Shown here: positions 43,841 to 53,704 of the stretch, piece by piece | Numbering within the stretch: the stretch's first letter is position 1 | How the letters are laid out: the number at the start of each line of letters is the position of its first letter | Assembly: GCF_910578445.1 (NCBI RefSeq) | Contig: NZ_CAJTQC010000008.1 | Coordinates: forward strand, 42,301-106,300 | Length of the DNA stretch: 64,000 nt | Reading direction: 5' to 3' | From: an uncultured Duncaniella sp. | GTDB lineage: Bacteria; Bacteroidota; Bacteroidia; Bacteroidales; Muribaculaceae | Program-made: the position numbers and the translations under genes | Notes under the pieces: generated by a model | What the model saw: the letters and a program-made list of their open reading frames with translations, nothing else | Database searches by the model: none | Told to the model about the DNA's origin: nothing

Positions 43841-43892
43841 AATTGTCCCGCAAGACCACCATCTCGTATTGTGATGTGCTTACGGGACAATT
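43841..43892 (-). terminator. Terminator between trxB and the acetyltransferase gene
   Basis: 10-bp perfect stem (43841-43850 with 43883-43892) with a 32-base loop, then on the minus strand TTATAATTATA. Reasonable but not classic. Confidence 0.55.
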
Positions 43893-43907
43893 GATATGAA
43901 ATCGTGG

Positions 43908-44852
43908 TTACAGACCTTCTTCGTTAAGGAAACGTTCGGCATCAAGAGCAGCTTTGCATCCCATTCCTGCGGCACAGATTGCCTGGCGGTATGTCGGGTC
44001 AGCGACATCGCCTGCAGCGAATACACCGGGTATGTTTGTCTGTGTACCGGCGTCTTTAACCTTTATGTAGCCGGCTGCGTCGCAGTCGATATACTGGCGG
44101 AACACCTCGGTGTTAGGATTGTGGCCGATAGCAAGGAAGAAGCCGTCGATGGGAAGGTCGTAATGCTGTTCGTTGCTTGTGCCGACATTCTCAACAAGAT
44201 GAGCTCCTTCGAGATATTCCTCGCCATAAAGCCCTGTGGTGTTAGTGTTGAAAAGAACCTTGATATTGCTCTTGTTCAATACTCTTTCCTGCATCACTTT
44301 CGAGGCACGTAGATGAGGCTTGCGAACGATGAGGAATACTTCGGATGCAAGATTGCTGAGGTAGAGCGCTTCTTCGCATGCGGTGTCTCCGCCTCCGACT
44401 ACAGCCACGCGTTTTTTGCGATAGAAGAAACCGTCGCATGTCGCGCAGGCCGAAACGCCGAGGCCTGAATATTTCTTTTCGTCAGGAAGCCCGAGATAGC
44501 GTGCCGATGCTCCGGTCGAAATGATGACGGTGTTTGCTTCAATCTCAAGTCCGTTGTTTGTTTTTGCTTTGAACGGACGGCTCGAGAAGTCAACTTCAGT
44601 TATGAGGCCTGTGCGTATGTCAGCCCCGAATTTCAACGCTTGAGTTCTGATGTCATCCATCAGTTGTGGACCTGTGATGCCGTTGGGCTGTCCGGGAAAG
44701 TTCTCTACTTCTGTCGTGATGGTGAGCTGGCCACCGGGCTGCATCCCTTCAATAACAAGCGGAGCAATGTTTGCACGCGAGGTGTAGATAGCTGCTGTAT
44801 AGCCGGCAGGGCCTGAACCGATAATCAGACAGCGAGTTTTGATTTCAGCCAT
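43908..44852 (-). CDS. trxB: Thioredoxin reductase
   Basis: 314 residues. FAD-binding IIGSGPAGYTAAIYTSRA, redox CATC (Cys136 and Cys139), NADPH motif VAVVGGGDTACEEALYLSN, and GVFAAGDVADPTYRQAICAAGMGCKAA. Keeps thioredoxin reduced with NADPH, important for an anaerobe under oxygen stress. Follows the lolA-like gene on the same strand. Confidence 0.97.
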   Translation of the reverse strand: MAEIKTRCLIIGSGPAGYTAAIYTSRANIAPLVIEGMQPGGQLTITTEVENFPGQPNGITGPQLMDDIRTQALKFGADIRTGLITEVDFSSRPFKAKTNNGLEIEANTVIISTGASARYLGLPDEKKYSGLGVSACATCDGFFYRKKRVAVVGGGDTACEEALYLSNLASEVFLIVRKPHLRASKVMQERVLNKSNIKVLFNTNTTGLYGEEYLEGAHLVENVGTSNEQHYDLPIDGFFLAIGHNPNTEVFRQYIDCDAAGYIKVKDAGTQTNIPGVFAAGDVADPTYRQAICAAGMGCKAALDAERFLNEEGL

Positions 44853-45000
44853 GATTCTTTAATGCTTTTACTAAGGTATTGTTATACAAAAAATGATTTA
44901 GAGGTTTTGCCATGAAACACGTTCATATAACGCTTCATAACGTCTGCTTGTCGCCCGTTTTTCGAAAAGTTAACGTTTTTCGACCTGATTTTTAGATGTC

Positions 45001-45630
45001 TCATCTGAGATCCACCACAGGTATGCCGGGATATTTCTTTGCATCGAAACGGAAATCGGATAGAGGCAGGGCATTACCGGCCACGACAGACTCGACTTTG
45101 ATTGTTATGACACGGCGGTTGCTAAGTGTCAGTTCAATGGAAGTAGGGTAGAGTGTGGAGGCTGCCAATGTCAGGACGACACTTTTTATATCGTTTTTCT
45201 GATTCAATGCTGTAAGTCTTATTTTCTTTTCTGTCGATGGCGATTTAAGCAGAGCGGCCTTATATGACTTACGGAATGAATTGATGATAGCGAAGGGATT
45301 GACTTGTTGGAGTTCTTCTGGTGTTGGTTCTGTGATATTTACCTCACCTGTCTGGGTGGAATATGTCCACTGGGTCTTTCCGTCATACCATGATGAGATT
45401 TGCGGTGAAGATATGGTGAAGCGGTCGCCACATATTGTTAGAGTCCCGTTCTGTCTGTGTCCATCGGCTGTAATGACATATTTAGCAGTCAGCGATTTCG
45501 ACATCTTTACTTTCGCTGCAGTCTTGTCGAGGATGGAGGTGGCTGTTTCAGCCGCATTGCATGTCAGAATCATCCCGACAAGCATTGCCAGCAGAAAAAA
45601 GAGCCGTTTATGTGATGTAATAGTGTTCAT
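45001..45630 (-). CDS. lolA: LolA-like outer-membrane lipoprotein carrier protein
   Basis: 209 residues, signal peptide about 1-26 (ending CNAAE). The mature protein is a LolA-type half-barrel: ATSILDKTAAKVKMSKSLTAKYVI, YDGKTQWTYSTQTGEVNITEPT, NPFAIINSFRKSYKA. LolA carries lipoproteins across the periplasm to the outer membrane. Located 29 bases after ftsK and before trxB, a conserved Bacteroidales order. Assigned by fold pattern and position. Confidence 0.82.
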   Translation of the reverse strand: MNTITSHKRLFFLLAMLVGMILTCNAAETATSILDKTAAKVKMSKSLTAKYVITADGHRQNGTLTICGDRFTISSPQISSWYDGKTQWTYSTQTGEVNITEPTPEELQQVNPFAIINSFRKSYKAALLKSPSTEKKIRLTALNQKNDIKSVVLTLAASTLYPTSIELTLSNRRVITIKVESVVAGNALPLSDFRFDAKKYPGIPVVDLR

Positions 45631-45659
45631 TGGGGGGTAAATTGACTTTTTGTCGGATA

Positions 45660-48620
45660 TCAGTTGTTTTCAAGAATCCGTTCGAGTGTCATTGAATCAA
45701 CAAGGACCTGTCGCGGTTTTCCTCCCTGAGAAGGCCCTACAATTCCGGCAGCCTCCATCTGGTCCATAATTTTGCCTGCTCGGTTATAACCGATGGAGTA
45801 GCGTCGCTGTAGAGAAGATGTCGATGCCGTGTCGGTGGTCACGACAAGACGTGCGCATTCATCAAACAGAGGGTCGCGGTCGCCTACGGATGCGAGTTTG
45901 CCTGTGTCGCCTGATTCGGCGATGTATTCCGGAAGTTCATATGCCGAAGGATAACCGACTTGTTCATTGATGCTGTCGCATATGGCACTTACTTCAGGAG
46001 TGTCGATAAAGGCGCATTGAACGCGGTCAAGCTTGCCGTTGTTGCTGAAAAGCATATCGCCACGTCCGATCAGCTGGTTTGCTCCGGGACGGTCTATGAT
46101 TGTGCGTGAATCGACCATCTGGAATACGCGGAATGCTATACGCCCGGGGAAATTTGCTTTGATGACACCTGTGATGACATTTGTCGATGGACGCTGGGTG
46201 GCAAGAATCATATGTATTCCCACCGCACGTGCTTTTTGGGCGATACGGGCGATTGGCGTTTCAACTTCTTTTCCGGCCGTCATTATAAGGTCGGCGAACT
46301 CATCGACAATGACCACGATGTAGGGGAGAAAGCGGTGTCCTTTTTCGGGATTGAGATGACGGTGGATGAACTTGTCGTTATATTCTTTAATGTTGCGCAT
46401 CGAGGCCTCTTTGAGCAGCGCATAGCGGTTGTCCATCTCGACACAAAGCGAGTTGAGAGTTGCGACCACTTTCATCGGATCGGTGATGATTGCTTCCTCT
46501 TCTTCAGGAAGTTTGGCGAGATAGTGGCGTTCAAGACGTGCATAGAGGCTGAATTCAACCATTTTAGGGTCAATCAGCACGAACTTCAATTCAGCAGGGT
46601 GTTTCTTGTAGAGAAGAGAAGCGATTATGGCATTGAGGCCAACGGATTTACCCATACCTGTTGCACCGGCCACAAGCAGGTGTGGCATTTTGCAAAGGTC
46701 GGCCATGAAAACCTCATTGCTGATGGTGCGTCCCATCGCCATCGGAAGATCCATATGGCTGTTTATGAATGTCGGCGATTCAATTATCGAGCGCATTGAC
46801 ACAATCTGTGGGTCTTTGTTTGGAACTTCGATGCCGATTGTTCCTTTACCCGGGATTGGCGCGATGATTCGTATTCCGAGTGCTGCAAGGCTGAGTGCGA
46901 TATCGTCTTCAAGACGTTTGATCTTTGCGATGCGCACGCCTTCGGCCGGAATAATTTCATAAAGTGTGACAGTCGGGCCGACTGTGGCTTCGATTTTTGA
47001 AATCGGAATTCCGTAATGGTTAAGCGTATCAGTGATACGGATTTTATTCTCTTCCATCTCCTGAGCATCGACACTCACCCCGGAGTTGTTGGAGGGACGC
47101 AGGAAGTCGACTGATGGAAATTTATAATGCGAAAGATCTGCGCGAGGATCGAACGGAGCCATATCGACAACTTTCTGCTGTGACCGGACGGCTTTGTCAG
47201 ACGCGAAAAGGGGCATCTCGGTATAGTTGTCTTTTGTCTCATCTGTCGTTTGATTTTTGTCGGCAAATAGAGGCGAAAGATTGTCGTTCTCATCATTTGC
47301 GACAGATTCGCCATCGGAGCAGCAGTCGTTTTCTTCAGTGCCGGACTCATCCATGACCACCGTTTCCCCAAATTCGTCATCTACAGTCGGAATTTCAGCA
47401 TCAGAAGTGCTCTGAGACTTTTCGGATTCGGTTGTCTCTGTTGTTTCAGCTTCCTGAGTTGTAAAAAGGTTTTCGGTTTTCACCGGTTTTGCGATAGACT
47501 TTTCAACGGCTTGCCTCGGAACTGGCTGTGCTACGCCGTATAGTGGCTGCTGTGGCGCTTGTGGATACAATGGCGCTGTGGTGGCTTTGAGGTCCTGAAG
47601 ACGTTGTGCTTCTGCTCTTTCAGCCTCTATCCGTTCTTCTTCGGCAATGCGGGCGGCCTCGGCGGCTCTGAGTGCTTCTTCCTGAGCTTCCTTTTCGCGA
47701 CGCTCGGCTTCTTCGGCTTCTCGTATCCGTTCGCGTTCTGCACGTCGCTCGGCCTGACGCGCACGATATGCCCTTATGCCTTCCGACATGTAGTCGGTTA
47801 TATGTCTGAGCTCTTTCAGGTAGAGTATGACGACAAGACCACCCATTATAAGGCTTAAACCGAGTGCACCCCAGAATCCGGTGAATATCATGAGCTTTTC
47901 GTTGAGCAGGTGACCGTGCTGGCCGCCCCAATAGATTGGAGACGACAGCTCATATGTAGCGAATCCGCAAATCACTGATAGTGCGACTGCTGTCAGGAGG
48001 CAACGCAATGTCAGTGACCAGAACGGAGGACGATACACTTTTAGCATCGACAGACCACACATGGCAAGGTAGTAAATCAGTATGAACGAGCCTATTCCGA
48101 GCCACTTGTATATCAGGGTGTGTGCCAGCCAAGCCCCCAACGGGCCTCCGGCATTCTTAATCATGTCCGGATCAAAGTCACCGTTGAGCAGTGCGCTCTG
48201 GTCGTTGCCTATGTGGGAGAAATATGACATTGCAACTATCAGCGAGTAGCCGGCCGCAATTATGAAGACTATTCCGAGAAACATCACTGTGCGTGAGTCT
48301 CCGATGAGTCTTAGGGTTCTTGCAAACGCTGAAGGTGATTTTTTCCGTCTGCGGTGGCTGCTTTTTGGCGCGCTTGAGGCTGGAGCTGGAGCAGGAGCAG
48401 GCTCTGGTCTGACTCCGGAAGCCGGATTTCCTTGATATCCGGCGTTGGTATTAATCGGCTCTTCGGCTAAGCCGCCCTGATTGGCAGTCGGTGCAGAGGT
48501 ATATTGGGAGCTGACTCCGTTAAGCATGGCTTCGGGGTCAAACGCAGTATCGGTATACGACGATTCGTCTATAGGGGAATATTGTGATGGCATAGTTGTA
48601 AATGAAGTGTGCTTTTTCAT
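45660..48620 (-). CDS. ftsK: DNA translocase FtsK
   Basis: 986 residues (start could also be the ATG at 48593). Four membrane helices around residues 110-290, then a long basic/acidic linker with an Ala/Glu/Arg-rich coiled-coil stretch (about 285-345) and an acidic region (about 395-470). The translocase motor has Walker A GATGMGKS and Walker B IVVIVDEFADLI, and the C-terminal gamma winged helix (SSLQRRYSIGYNRAGKIMDQMEAAGIVGPS) recognises KOPS-type sequences. It pumps chromosome ends through the septum. A -7 box TAATTTTG (minus strand, 48638-48645) lies upstream. Confidence 0.96.
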   Translation of the reverse strand: MKKHTSFTTMPSQYSPIDESSYTDTAFDPEAMLNGVSSQYTSAPTANQGGLAEEPINTNAGYQGNPASGVRPEPAPAPAPASSAPKSSHRRRKKSPSAFARTLRLIGDSRTVMFLGIVFIIAAGYSLIVAMSYFSHIGNDQSALLNGDFDPDMIKNAGGPLGAWLAHTLIYKWLGIGSFILIYYLAMCGLSMLKVYRPPFWSLTLRCLLTAVALSVICGFATYELSSPIYWGGQHGHLLNEKLMIFTGFWGALGLSLIMGGLVVILYLKELRHITDYMSEGIRAYRARQAERRAERERIREAEEAERREKEAQEEALRAAEAARIAEEERIEAERAEAQRLQDLKATTAPLYPQAPQQPLYGVAQPVPRQAVEKSIAKPVKTENLFTTQEAETTETTESEKSQSTSDAEIPTVDDEFGETVVMDESGTEENDCCSDGESVANDENDNLSPLFADKNQTTDETKDNYTEMPLFASDKAVRSQQKVVDMAPFDPRADLSHYKFPSVDFLRPSNNSGVSVDAQEMEENKIRITDTLNHYGIPISKIEATVGPTVTLYEIIPAEGVRIAKIKRLEDDIALSLAALGIRIIAPIPGKGTIGIEVPNKDPQIVSMRSIIESPTFINSHMDLPMAMGRTISNEVFMADLCKMPHLLVAGATGMGKSVGLNAIIASLLYKKHPAELKFVLIDPKMVEFSLYARLERHYLAKLPEEEEAIITDPMKVVATLNSLCVEMDNRYALLKEASMRNIKEYNDKFIHRHLNPEKGHRFLPYIVVIVDEFADLIMTAGKEVETPIARIAQKARAVGIHMILATQRPSTNVITGVIKANFPGRIAFRVFQMVDSRTIIDRPGANQLIGRGDMLFSNNGKLDRVQCAFIDTPEVSAICDSINEQVGYPSAYELPEYIAESGDTGKLASVGDRDPLFDECARLVVTTDTASTSSLQRRYSIGYNRAGKIMDQMEAAGIVGPSQGGKPRQVLVDSMTLERILENN

Positions 48621-48740
48621 ACTGAAAAAACGGAAAACAAAATTACAATTTTTATTTCAGAAAAAAAATCTCAGTATAAAAATCATCAATGAAAAATTAC
48701 TATTCGACAATTTTGAAGTATAAACTGTCTTTGTCCCCCT

Positions 48741-48779
48741 CAAAAAACAGCCCGCAACCAGATGTTCTGGCTGCGGGCT
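48741..48779 (-). terminator. Terminator of the PL11 lyase gene
   Basis: 14-bp stem with one wobble (48749-48762 with 48766-48779), followed on the minus strand by GTTTTTTG. About 25 bases after the stop. Confidence 0.9.
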
Positions 48780-48804
48780 CTGTAGGATTGGTCAATACTT
48801 TGAT

Positions 48805-51800
48805 TTAGCGTTTGACGAATTTGTAGTTGCGGACAGATGTGCCGTCTTCTACGACGAGGATGTATATTCCCTGCTGGAGATTGTCGATGATGTCTGCGCG
48901 ATCGACTCCGACTGCCGTACGGATGATGCGTCCGCTGAACGCGTCAACGACGGTATAGCGTGCGTTGGCCGATTCGGAGATGATATCTTCAATCTCAGAG
49001 AGACGTAGGAGCATGTAGTTAGCTTCAACTTCTGCTGCTGAAAGGGCTTTCGGATAGATGATGAGTTCGTCGATGTCTCCTGCAAATGTGCGGTTGCCGG
49101 ACTCGTCGTCACCTCCGATAAAGAACAGTTCTGTCTCGGAGAAGTTGATTGCGCCTGTTGCCACATTGTTCGCACCGGCGACTTCCTTGCCGTCAACATA
49201 CAGCTTCATGGTCTTGTCGGCCACATTGCGCACACATGCGATGTGATGCCATTTGCCATCGAACGCATCCGCTGCATCATCAAGCTTACAATCTGTTTTC
49301 TTTACATTGTCGTCGATTGAGAAGCTCAGATATCCGTTCTTGCGCTCAAGTCCGATCCAATTGCCTGTGCCTCCGGGGACATTTGTCGTGTTGTGGGTTC
49401 CGATGCAGAAGAGATAGCCGTCTTCGTCCGTAGAGCGGGCCCACATCTCGATTGTGAAGTCGTTTTCTCCGACATTTATCGCGTCATATATCGGTTGTGT
49501 CAGGAAATAGCTGTCATCAAACTGTATTGCGCCGGCTTTCAGTCCGTCGACTGAAATGGCTGTGCCATTTTTGACGCTTGCTTCACCATATGCGAGGTTA
49601 GGAGTCGTTTCACCGATTTCATCCATCGGGAAATATGCGACGTATTCACCTCCGGTGGCTTCGTAATGTTCCTTGACCTTGCTGGCGCTCATGACTCCGC
49701 GATATATCGAAAGTTCGTCAATCAGACCGACATATGAGTTGTCAAAAGCAGTTACATCGCCGATGACGAGTGGTTCGCCGGGGGAGGATATGCTTGTGGT
49801 CGGGTCATCGCCATCTGCCACGAGTTCTCCGTCGACATACATGAACAGATGTTTTGCAACGACATCGCGCGACACGACAATGTGATGCCATTCTCCGTCA
49901 AAGTATTTCTCTGCTCCGGTGACTTCAATCTGCTTTTTGGTTACATTGTCGTCAACAGCGAAGCGAAGCTCTTTTGAGCCCTTGTTGTCTTTGAATTCGA
50001 TGCCATACCAGTTGCCTGAGCCGTTTGATGGCGAAATCACACCCTTGTTGAGAAGATAGCAGTTCTTGTCAGATGTGGAATTCATCCAGAGTTCGATAGT
50101 GAATGACTTGTCTCCGAAGTCGATGAGTTCGTAATCATCCTGTACGTATCGGTTCGTGCCATCCAGCTTGAGCGCCATGCCTTTTTTGCCTTCCACTGCT
50201 TCGCCGGACTTGCCGTTGGACACGGCTTTTCCGCCGATAAGGTTAGGAGTATCTTCTCCGATTTTATCGAAAGGATAGTAGGCGACAAGTTCAATCGACG
50301 TGTTCTGGCGCACATTGATTGTGGCTTCAAGCATCGCGTTGGTGTCCTCTGCTGCGCCTGTGGTCATTATGCTGAACGAGTATTCGCCAACACTTGTGGG
50401 CGTTCCGCTGATTGTTCCTGTCAATGTGGCCGGGTCAAATTCATAGTTCAGGCCATCAGGAAGACCTTTGATTTCGGCGCCGGTTGCACGTATCACTTTG
50501 AATTGGATAGGCTGGATCGGGTCGCCGGCGTATATTACCTGACTTAGCGAACCGGAAATGATTGAAAGTGCTCCGTGGGTGTTGAACGCTTCTTCAAGGT
50601 TGTAGCTGAGGTGAGGGGGCTGGTTGTATGCTACATTTTGCCATGCCACGGCTACTCGATACTGGCGGTCCTGCATCAGTGTCGGGACTTTGTAGTCGGT
50701 CGGGATTGTTGTCGTAAATATAAGCAGGTCGGACTCGGTAGAGCTGTCGTGGAGTATTATTTCTTCGCGCCAGTCTCCGAAAAGGTCGGCCTGAAGATTA
50801 GGCGTAGCCTTGGTCGTGTTGCATGACGCAGCGTTGGAATACTGGTTGAAATTGACAAGCGTGTTAATCTTTGTTATTTCATCGTTTGCCTTGCTCACTG
50901 TCGTTCCGTCGAGAAGTTCGTCAAGAAGGTCTCCGTCCCAGTATACACGGAAGTTTACTGAAGGTCGTTTGGCTGAAAGTTGCTGGCCGTTGTTGAACAC
51001 CTTGTTGGTCGAAGACCAGTACTCGTATCCGCGATATTTCGACGAGATGTTTGCCGCAAGTCCGCGTCCGATGTCTTTGCCCGATTGTGGCTCGAAGAAT
51101 AATATTTCACCGGTCTTGGCATCGCGAATCTCAGTGTCATATTTGTAGCTGCTTGAGGTCTCTTCATGGGGCATGAATACCTGTAGGCCTTCACGGTCCG
51201 GAAGCATTTGTGCCAGATGTAGCGCATCGCCGTGGCCGGCTCCTGTGCGGTAAAGGAGTGTTCCATCTTGGTCGATGGAGGCTGCCCCGTAGACTATTTC
51301 ATCAAAGCCGTCGCCGTCAACATCGCCTATGGTCAGTGAGTGTGCGCCTTCGCCGTATGCACCCTTCCCTTTTTCGGTGGATGCGTGAAGCCATCTTTCT
51401 TTAAGCTGCTTGCCGTCGAAATCAACGGCCCAGAGATATGAATGGGTGTAATAGCCGCGACAGAAAATCGCACTTGGCTTCTTGCCGTCGAGATATGCTA
51501 CTCCTGCGAGATAGCGTTCTGAACGGCCTCCATATGAATCGCCCCAGCCGTTTGTCGATTTGTCGAATGGATGTGAGTTACGTGGCGGGTTGTATGCGAT
51601 TGTATGGATTGCTTCGCCTGTCTTGCCTGAGAATACAGTCAGGTACTCAGGGCCTGTGAGTATATGACCTGTCGAATTGCGATAGTCGGCATCTGCTTTG
51701 TCATCTCCCATCAACACCGGTGTCCCCTTGCCGTCAATTGTTCCGGGTGCGGTTTTGCAAATCATTTCCGCACATCCGTCTCCGTCGAAGTCATAAACCA

Positions 51801-52428
51801 TAAATTGGGTGTAATGGTTGCCGGAACGGATGTTCTGTCCGAGGTCAATGCGCCATAATTGCGTGCCGTCAAGTTTGTAGCAATCGATTATCGTATTGCC
51901 GGTATAGCGGTAAAATGAATTGTCGGCGGCATTTGTCGGATGCCATTTGACAATCAGTTCCCATTCGCCGTCGCCGTCCACATCTCCTACCGACACATCG
52001 TCGGGGGTGTATGTGTAGTCGCGTTGTTCATCCTTTCCGCCGGCAGGCGACTTCCCGCCTTCGGGACGATTGAGGTGCACTTTGCGATAGGGTGTTTCCC
52101 AGACAGAGACTTCTGATGAAGTTTCTGAAATCTGGTCGTTGAGCAGCGACTTTATTGTGTACTTAGACGCTGTCGTTCCTTCTGCATCGGTGATGTTGGT
52201 CTTGTTCTTGATTGGAGTATCATTGATCTTCACTCCATCGCGATAAACATCGAATGTCATGTCTTTGTCATCACTGATGAGTGAGCGCCATGAAACGAAA
52301 ACTCCTCCATCGGTCTTGACGGCTACAACCCCTCTGTCAAGTTTTTCTGCTTGAATCTTATGGGAATACTGTGCTGACAATGTTAATGACGCCAGTAAAG
52401 CCATGCAAGAAATAAAAGTTTTTTTCAT
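48805..52428 (-). CDS. Rhamnogalacturonan lyase (PL11) with two LamG domains and a C-terminal sorting-like domain
   Basis: 1207 residues. Signal peptide about 1-19; then an N-terminal beta domain and the PL11 beta-propeller (about 20-620) with calcium-binding repeats DVDGDGEWELIVKW, DFDGDGCAEMICKTAPG, DVDGDGFDEIVYGA. An Ig-like putative domain (about 640-710) precedes two similar LamG/concanavalin-like domains (about 725-900 and 920-1120). The last 60 residues (YTVVDAFSGRIIRTAVGV, NLQQGIYILVVEDG) resemble the C-terminal sorting domain of type IX secretion. PL11 cleaves the rhamnogalacturonan I backbone of pectin. Promoter at 52565-52596 gives a leader of about 130 bases. No SusC/D genes adjoin it. 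Confidence 0.9.
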   Translation of the reverse strand: MKKTFISCMALLASLTLSAQYSHKIQAEKLDRGVVAVKTDGGVFVSWRSLISDDKDMTFDVYRDGVKINDTPIKNKTNITDAEGTTASKYTIKSLLNDQISETSSEVSVWETPYRKVHLNRPEGGKSPAGGKDEQRDYTYTPDDVSVGDVDGDGEWELIVKWHPTNAADNSFYRYTGNTIIDCYKLDGTQLWRIDLGQNIRSGNHYTQFMVYDFDGDGCAEMICKTAPGTIDGKGTPVLMGDDKADADYRNSTGHILTGPEYLTVFSGKTGEAIHTIAYNPPRNSHPFDKSTNGWGDSYGGRSERYLAGVAYLDGKKPSAIFCRGYYTHSYLWAVDFDGKQLKERWLHASTEKGKGAYGEGAHSLTIGDVDGDGFDEIVYGAASIDQDGTLLYRTGAGHGDALHLAQMLPDREGLQVFMPHEETSSSYKYDTEIRDAKTGEILFFEPQSGKDIGRGLAANISSKYRGYEYWSSTNKVFNNGQQLSAKRPSVNFRVYWDGDLLDELLDGTTVSKANDEITKINTLVNFNQYSNAASCNTTKATPNLQADLFGDWREEIILHDSSTESDLLIFTTTIPTDYKVPTLMQDRQYRVAVAWQNVAYNQPPHLSYNLEEAFNTHGALSIISGSLSQVIYAGDPIQPIQFKVIRATGAEIKGLPDGLNYEFDPATLTGTISGTPTSVGEYSFSIMTTGAAEDTNAMLEATINVRQNTSIELVAYYPFDKIGEDTPNLIGGKAVSNGKSGEAVEGKKGMALKLDGTNRYVQDDYELIDFGDKSFTIELWMNSTSDKNCYLLNKGVISPSNGSGNWYGIEFKDNKGSKELRFAVDDNVTKKQIEVTGAEKYFDGEWHHIVVSRDVVAKHLFMYVDGELVADGDDPTTSISSPGEPLVIGDVTAFDNSYVGLIDELSIYRGVMSASKVKEHYEATGGEYVAYFPMDEIGETTPNLAYGEASVKNGTAISVDGLKAGAIQFDDSYFLTQPIYDAINVGENDFTIEMWARSTDEDGYLFCIGTHNTTNVPGGTGNWIGLERKNGYLSFSIDDNVKKTDCKLDDAADAFDGKWHHIACVRNVADKTMKLYVDGKEVAGANNVATGAINFSETELFFIGGDDESGNRTFAGDIDELIIYPKALSAAEVEANYMLLRLSEIEDIISESANARYTVVDAFSGRIIRTAVGVDRADIIDNLQQGIYILVVEDGTSVRNYKFVKR

Positions 52429-52564
52429 GCTAAATTTAAAGTATATTGATTTATAGTTGAATTGTCTCAGTAACAGAATCGTTGTTGTCAGTGGCAGAGA
52501 TTGACAACTGGCTTATTGTATTCAGGCGATACTTTATGCCGAAAAATGTGATGATATTATGACA

Positions 52565-52596
52565 CAAAAGTAATGAATTTTGCGCAAAAACACAAA
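52565..52596 (-). promoter_or_regulatory. Promoter of the PL11 lyase gene
   Basis: Minus strand TTTG (52593-52596), 20-base spacer, TACTTTTG (52565-52572). Confidence 0.8.
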
Positions 52597-52707
52597 TTGT
52601 TTCTATTAGCGAACCTAAATTGATGACAAATGTTAATCTTATACAAACGGATGAAAAATCATAGACAATCCAGTTCATAAATAATTAAAACTCCATTTGA
52701 TGTCTGT

Positions 52708-53211
52708 ATGAAAAAAATAGGTATATTCTACGGTTCTACCACCGGCACAACTCTTGAGGTCGCTCAGGAGATAGCAAAATGTCTTAATGTTAAGCCGGAA
52801 GATGTCCATGATGTGGCATCGGTATCTCCATCAGTTGTAGGTGACTATGAAATGTTGATTCTTGGAGCGAGCACATGGGGCGCCGGTGATCTTCAGGAAG
52901 ACATGGCTACGTTTATTGACGGGCTACAGGCTTTGGATCTCGAAAATAAAGAGGTTGCTATATTTGGTTGTGGCGACGAGTCGATGTCGGACACGTTCTG
53001 TAATTCGGTAGGTGGGATCTATCATCGCTTACATGACACCCATGCGATGTTCATCGCGCCATTCAACAACGATGGATACAATTACCGGCATTCCGAAAGT
53101 GACGTTCATGGCCTGATAGTCGGTCTTTGTATTGATAATGTAAATCATCCTGAAATGACATCCGAACGGGTAAAAGCATGGTGCGATGTCATAAAAGAGG
53201 AAATTATTTAA
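52708..53211 (+). CDS. fldA: Flavodoxin
   Basis: 167 residues, long-chain type. FMN phosphate loop YGSTTGTTLEVAQEI (9-23), then LILGASTWGAGDLQEDM and IFGCGDE for the isoalloxazine. Small electron carrier replacing ferredoxin under iron limitation. Divergent from the PL11 gene; no clear promoter or Fur-type site was identified. rpmH follows 103 bases downstream with its own promoter. Confidence 0.95.
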   Translation: MKKIGIFYGSTTGTTLEVAQEIAKCLNVKPEDVHDVASVSPSVVGDYEMLILGASTWGAGDLQEDMATFIDGLQALDLENKEVAIFGCGDESMSDTFCNSVGGIYHRLHDTHAMFIAPFNNDGYNYRHSESDVHGLIVGLCIDNVNHPEMTSERVKAWCDVIKEEII

Positions 53212-53240
53212 AAGAATTATGTTATAAAATGTGAAAAATA

Positions 53241-53272
53241 TTTGACCGTATAAAAATTAATTCATAAATTTG
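53241..53272 (+). promoter_or_regulatory. Promoter of rpmH
   Basis: TTTG (53241-53244), 20-base spacer, TAAATTTG (53265-53272). Confidence 0.85.
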
Positions 53273-53314
53273 CACCTCAAAATGCGGAATAACAAAAAAT
53301 AAACATATACGGCA

Positions 53315-53470
53315 ATGAAAAGAACATTTCAACCTTCTAACAGAAAGAGAGTTAACAAACACGGATTCCGTGCACGCATGTCTACCCCCGATGGTCGTAA
53401 GGTCCTCGCTCGTCGTCGCGCTAAAGGTCGCGCTCGTCTGACCGTTTCAGACTCAATCGCAGGTAAGTAA
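53315..53470 (+). CDS. rpmH: 50S ribosomal protein L34
   Basis: 51 residues, starts MKRTFQPSNRKRVNKHGFRA, then MSTPDGRKVLARRRAKGRA, the full L34 signature. Very basic. rnpA, its usual partner in many bacteria, does not follow; a hairpin does. Single-gene unit. Confidence 0.97.
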   Translation: MKRTFQPSNRKRVNKHGFRARMSTPDGRKVLARRRAKGRARLTVSDSIAGK

Positions 53471-53499
53471 TTATCTCTTTTTCAAATCGTAAGATTTTC

Positions 53500-53530
53500 A
53501 GCCCGGCAGAATCTTCTGTCGGGCTTGATT
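53500..53530 (+). terminator. Terminator of rpmH
   Basis: 10-bp stem with one wobble (53500-53509 with 53516-53525), then a weak T-rich tail. Confidence 0.65.
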
Positions 53531-53639
53531 GCTTTGTTGTTGTCGGTTGTGTATTTTGGCTATAGATTATGGTGTATTATACCACCGTGATAATTTAGAT
53601 TGTTTCATTCCGGCGCTTTCACGCGTTGTCTTTTTAACA

Positions 53640-53686
53640 AAAAACCTCGGAGTCCGCCGATAGTAGAGGCGGACTCCGAGGTTTTT
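53640..53686. terminator. Bidirectional terminator between rpmH and the barrel gene
   Basis: 19-bp perfect stem (53640-53658 with 53668-53686) with A-run and T-run on either side. Ends the minus-strand outer membrane gene. Confidence 0.93.
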
Positions 53687-53704
53687 ATTGAATTGTCCGA
53701 TATG

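Noticed and set aside
45001..45630. Unknown secreted protein instead of LolA-like
   Set aside because: The strand pattern and the ftsK-trxB neighbourhood support LolA, although overall sequence identity cannot be checked here.
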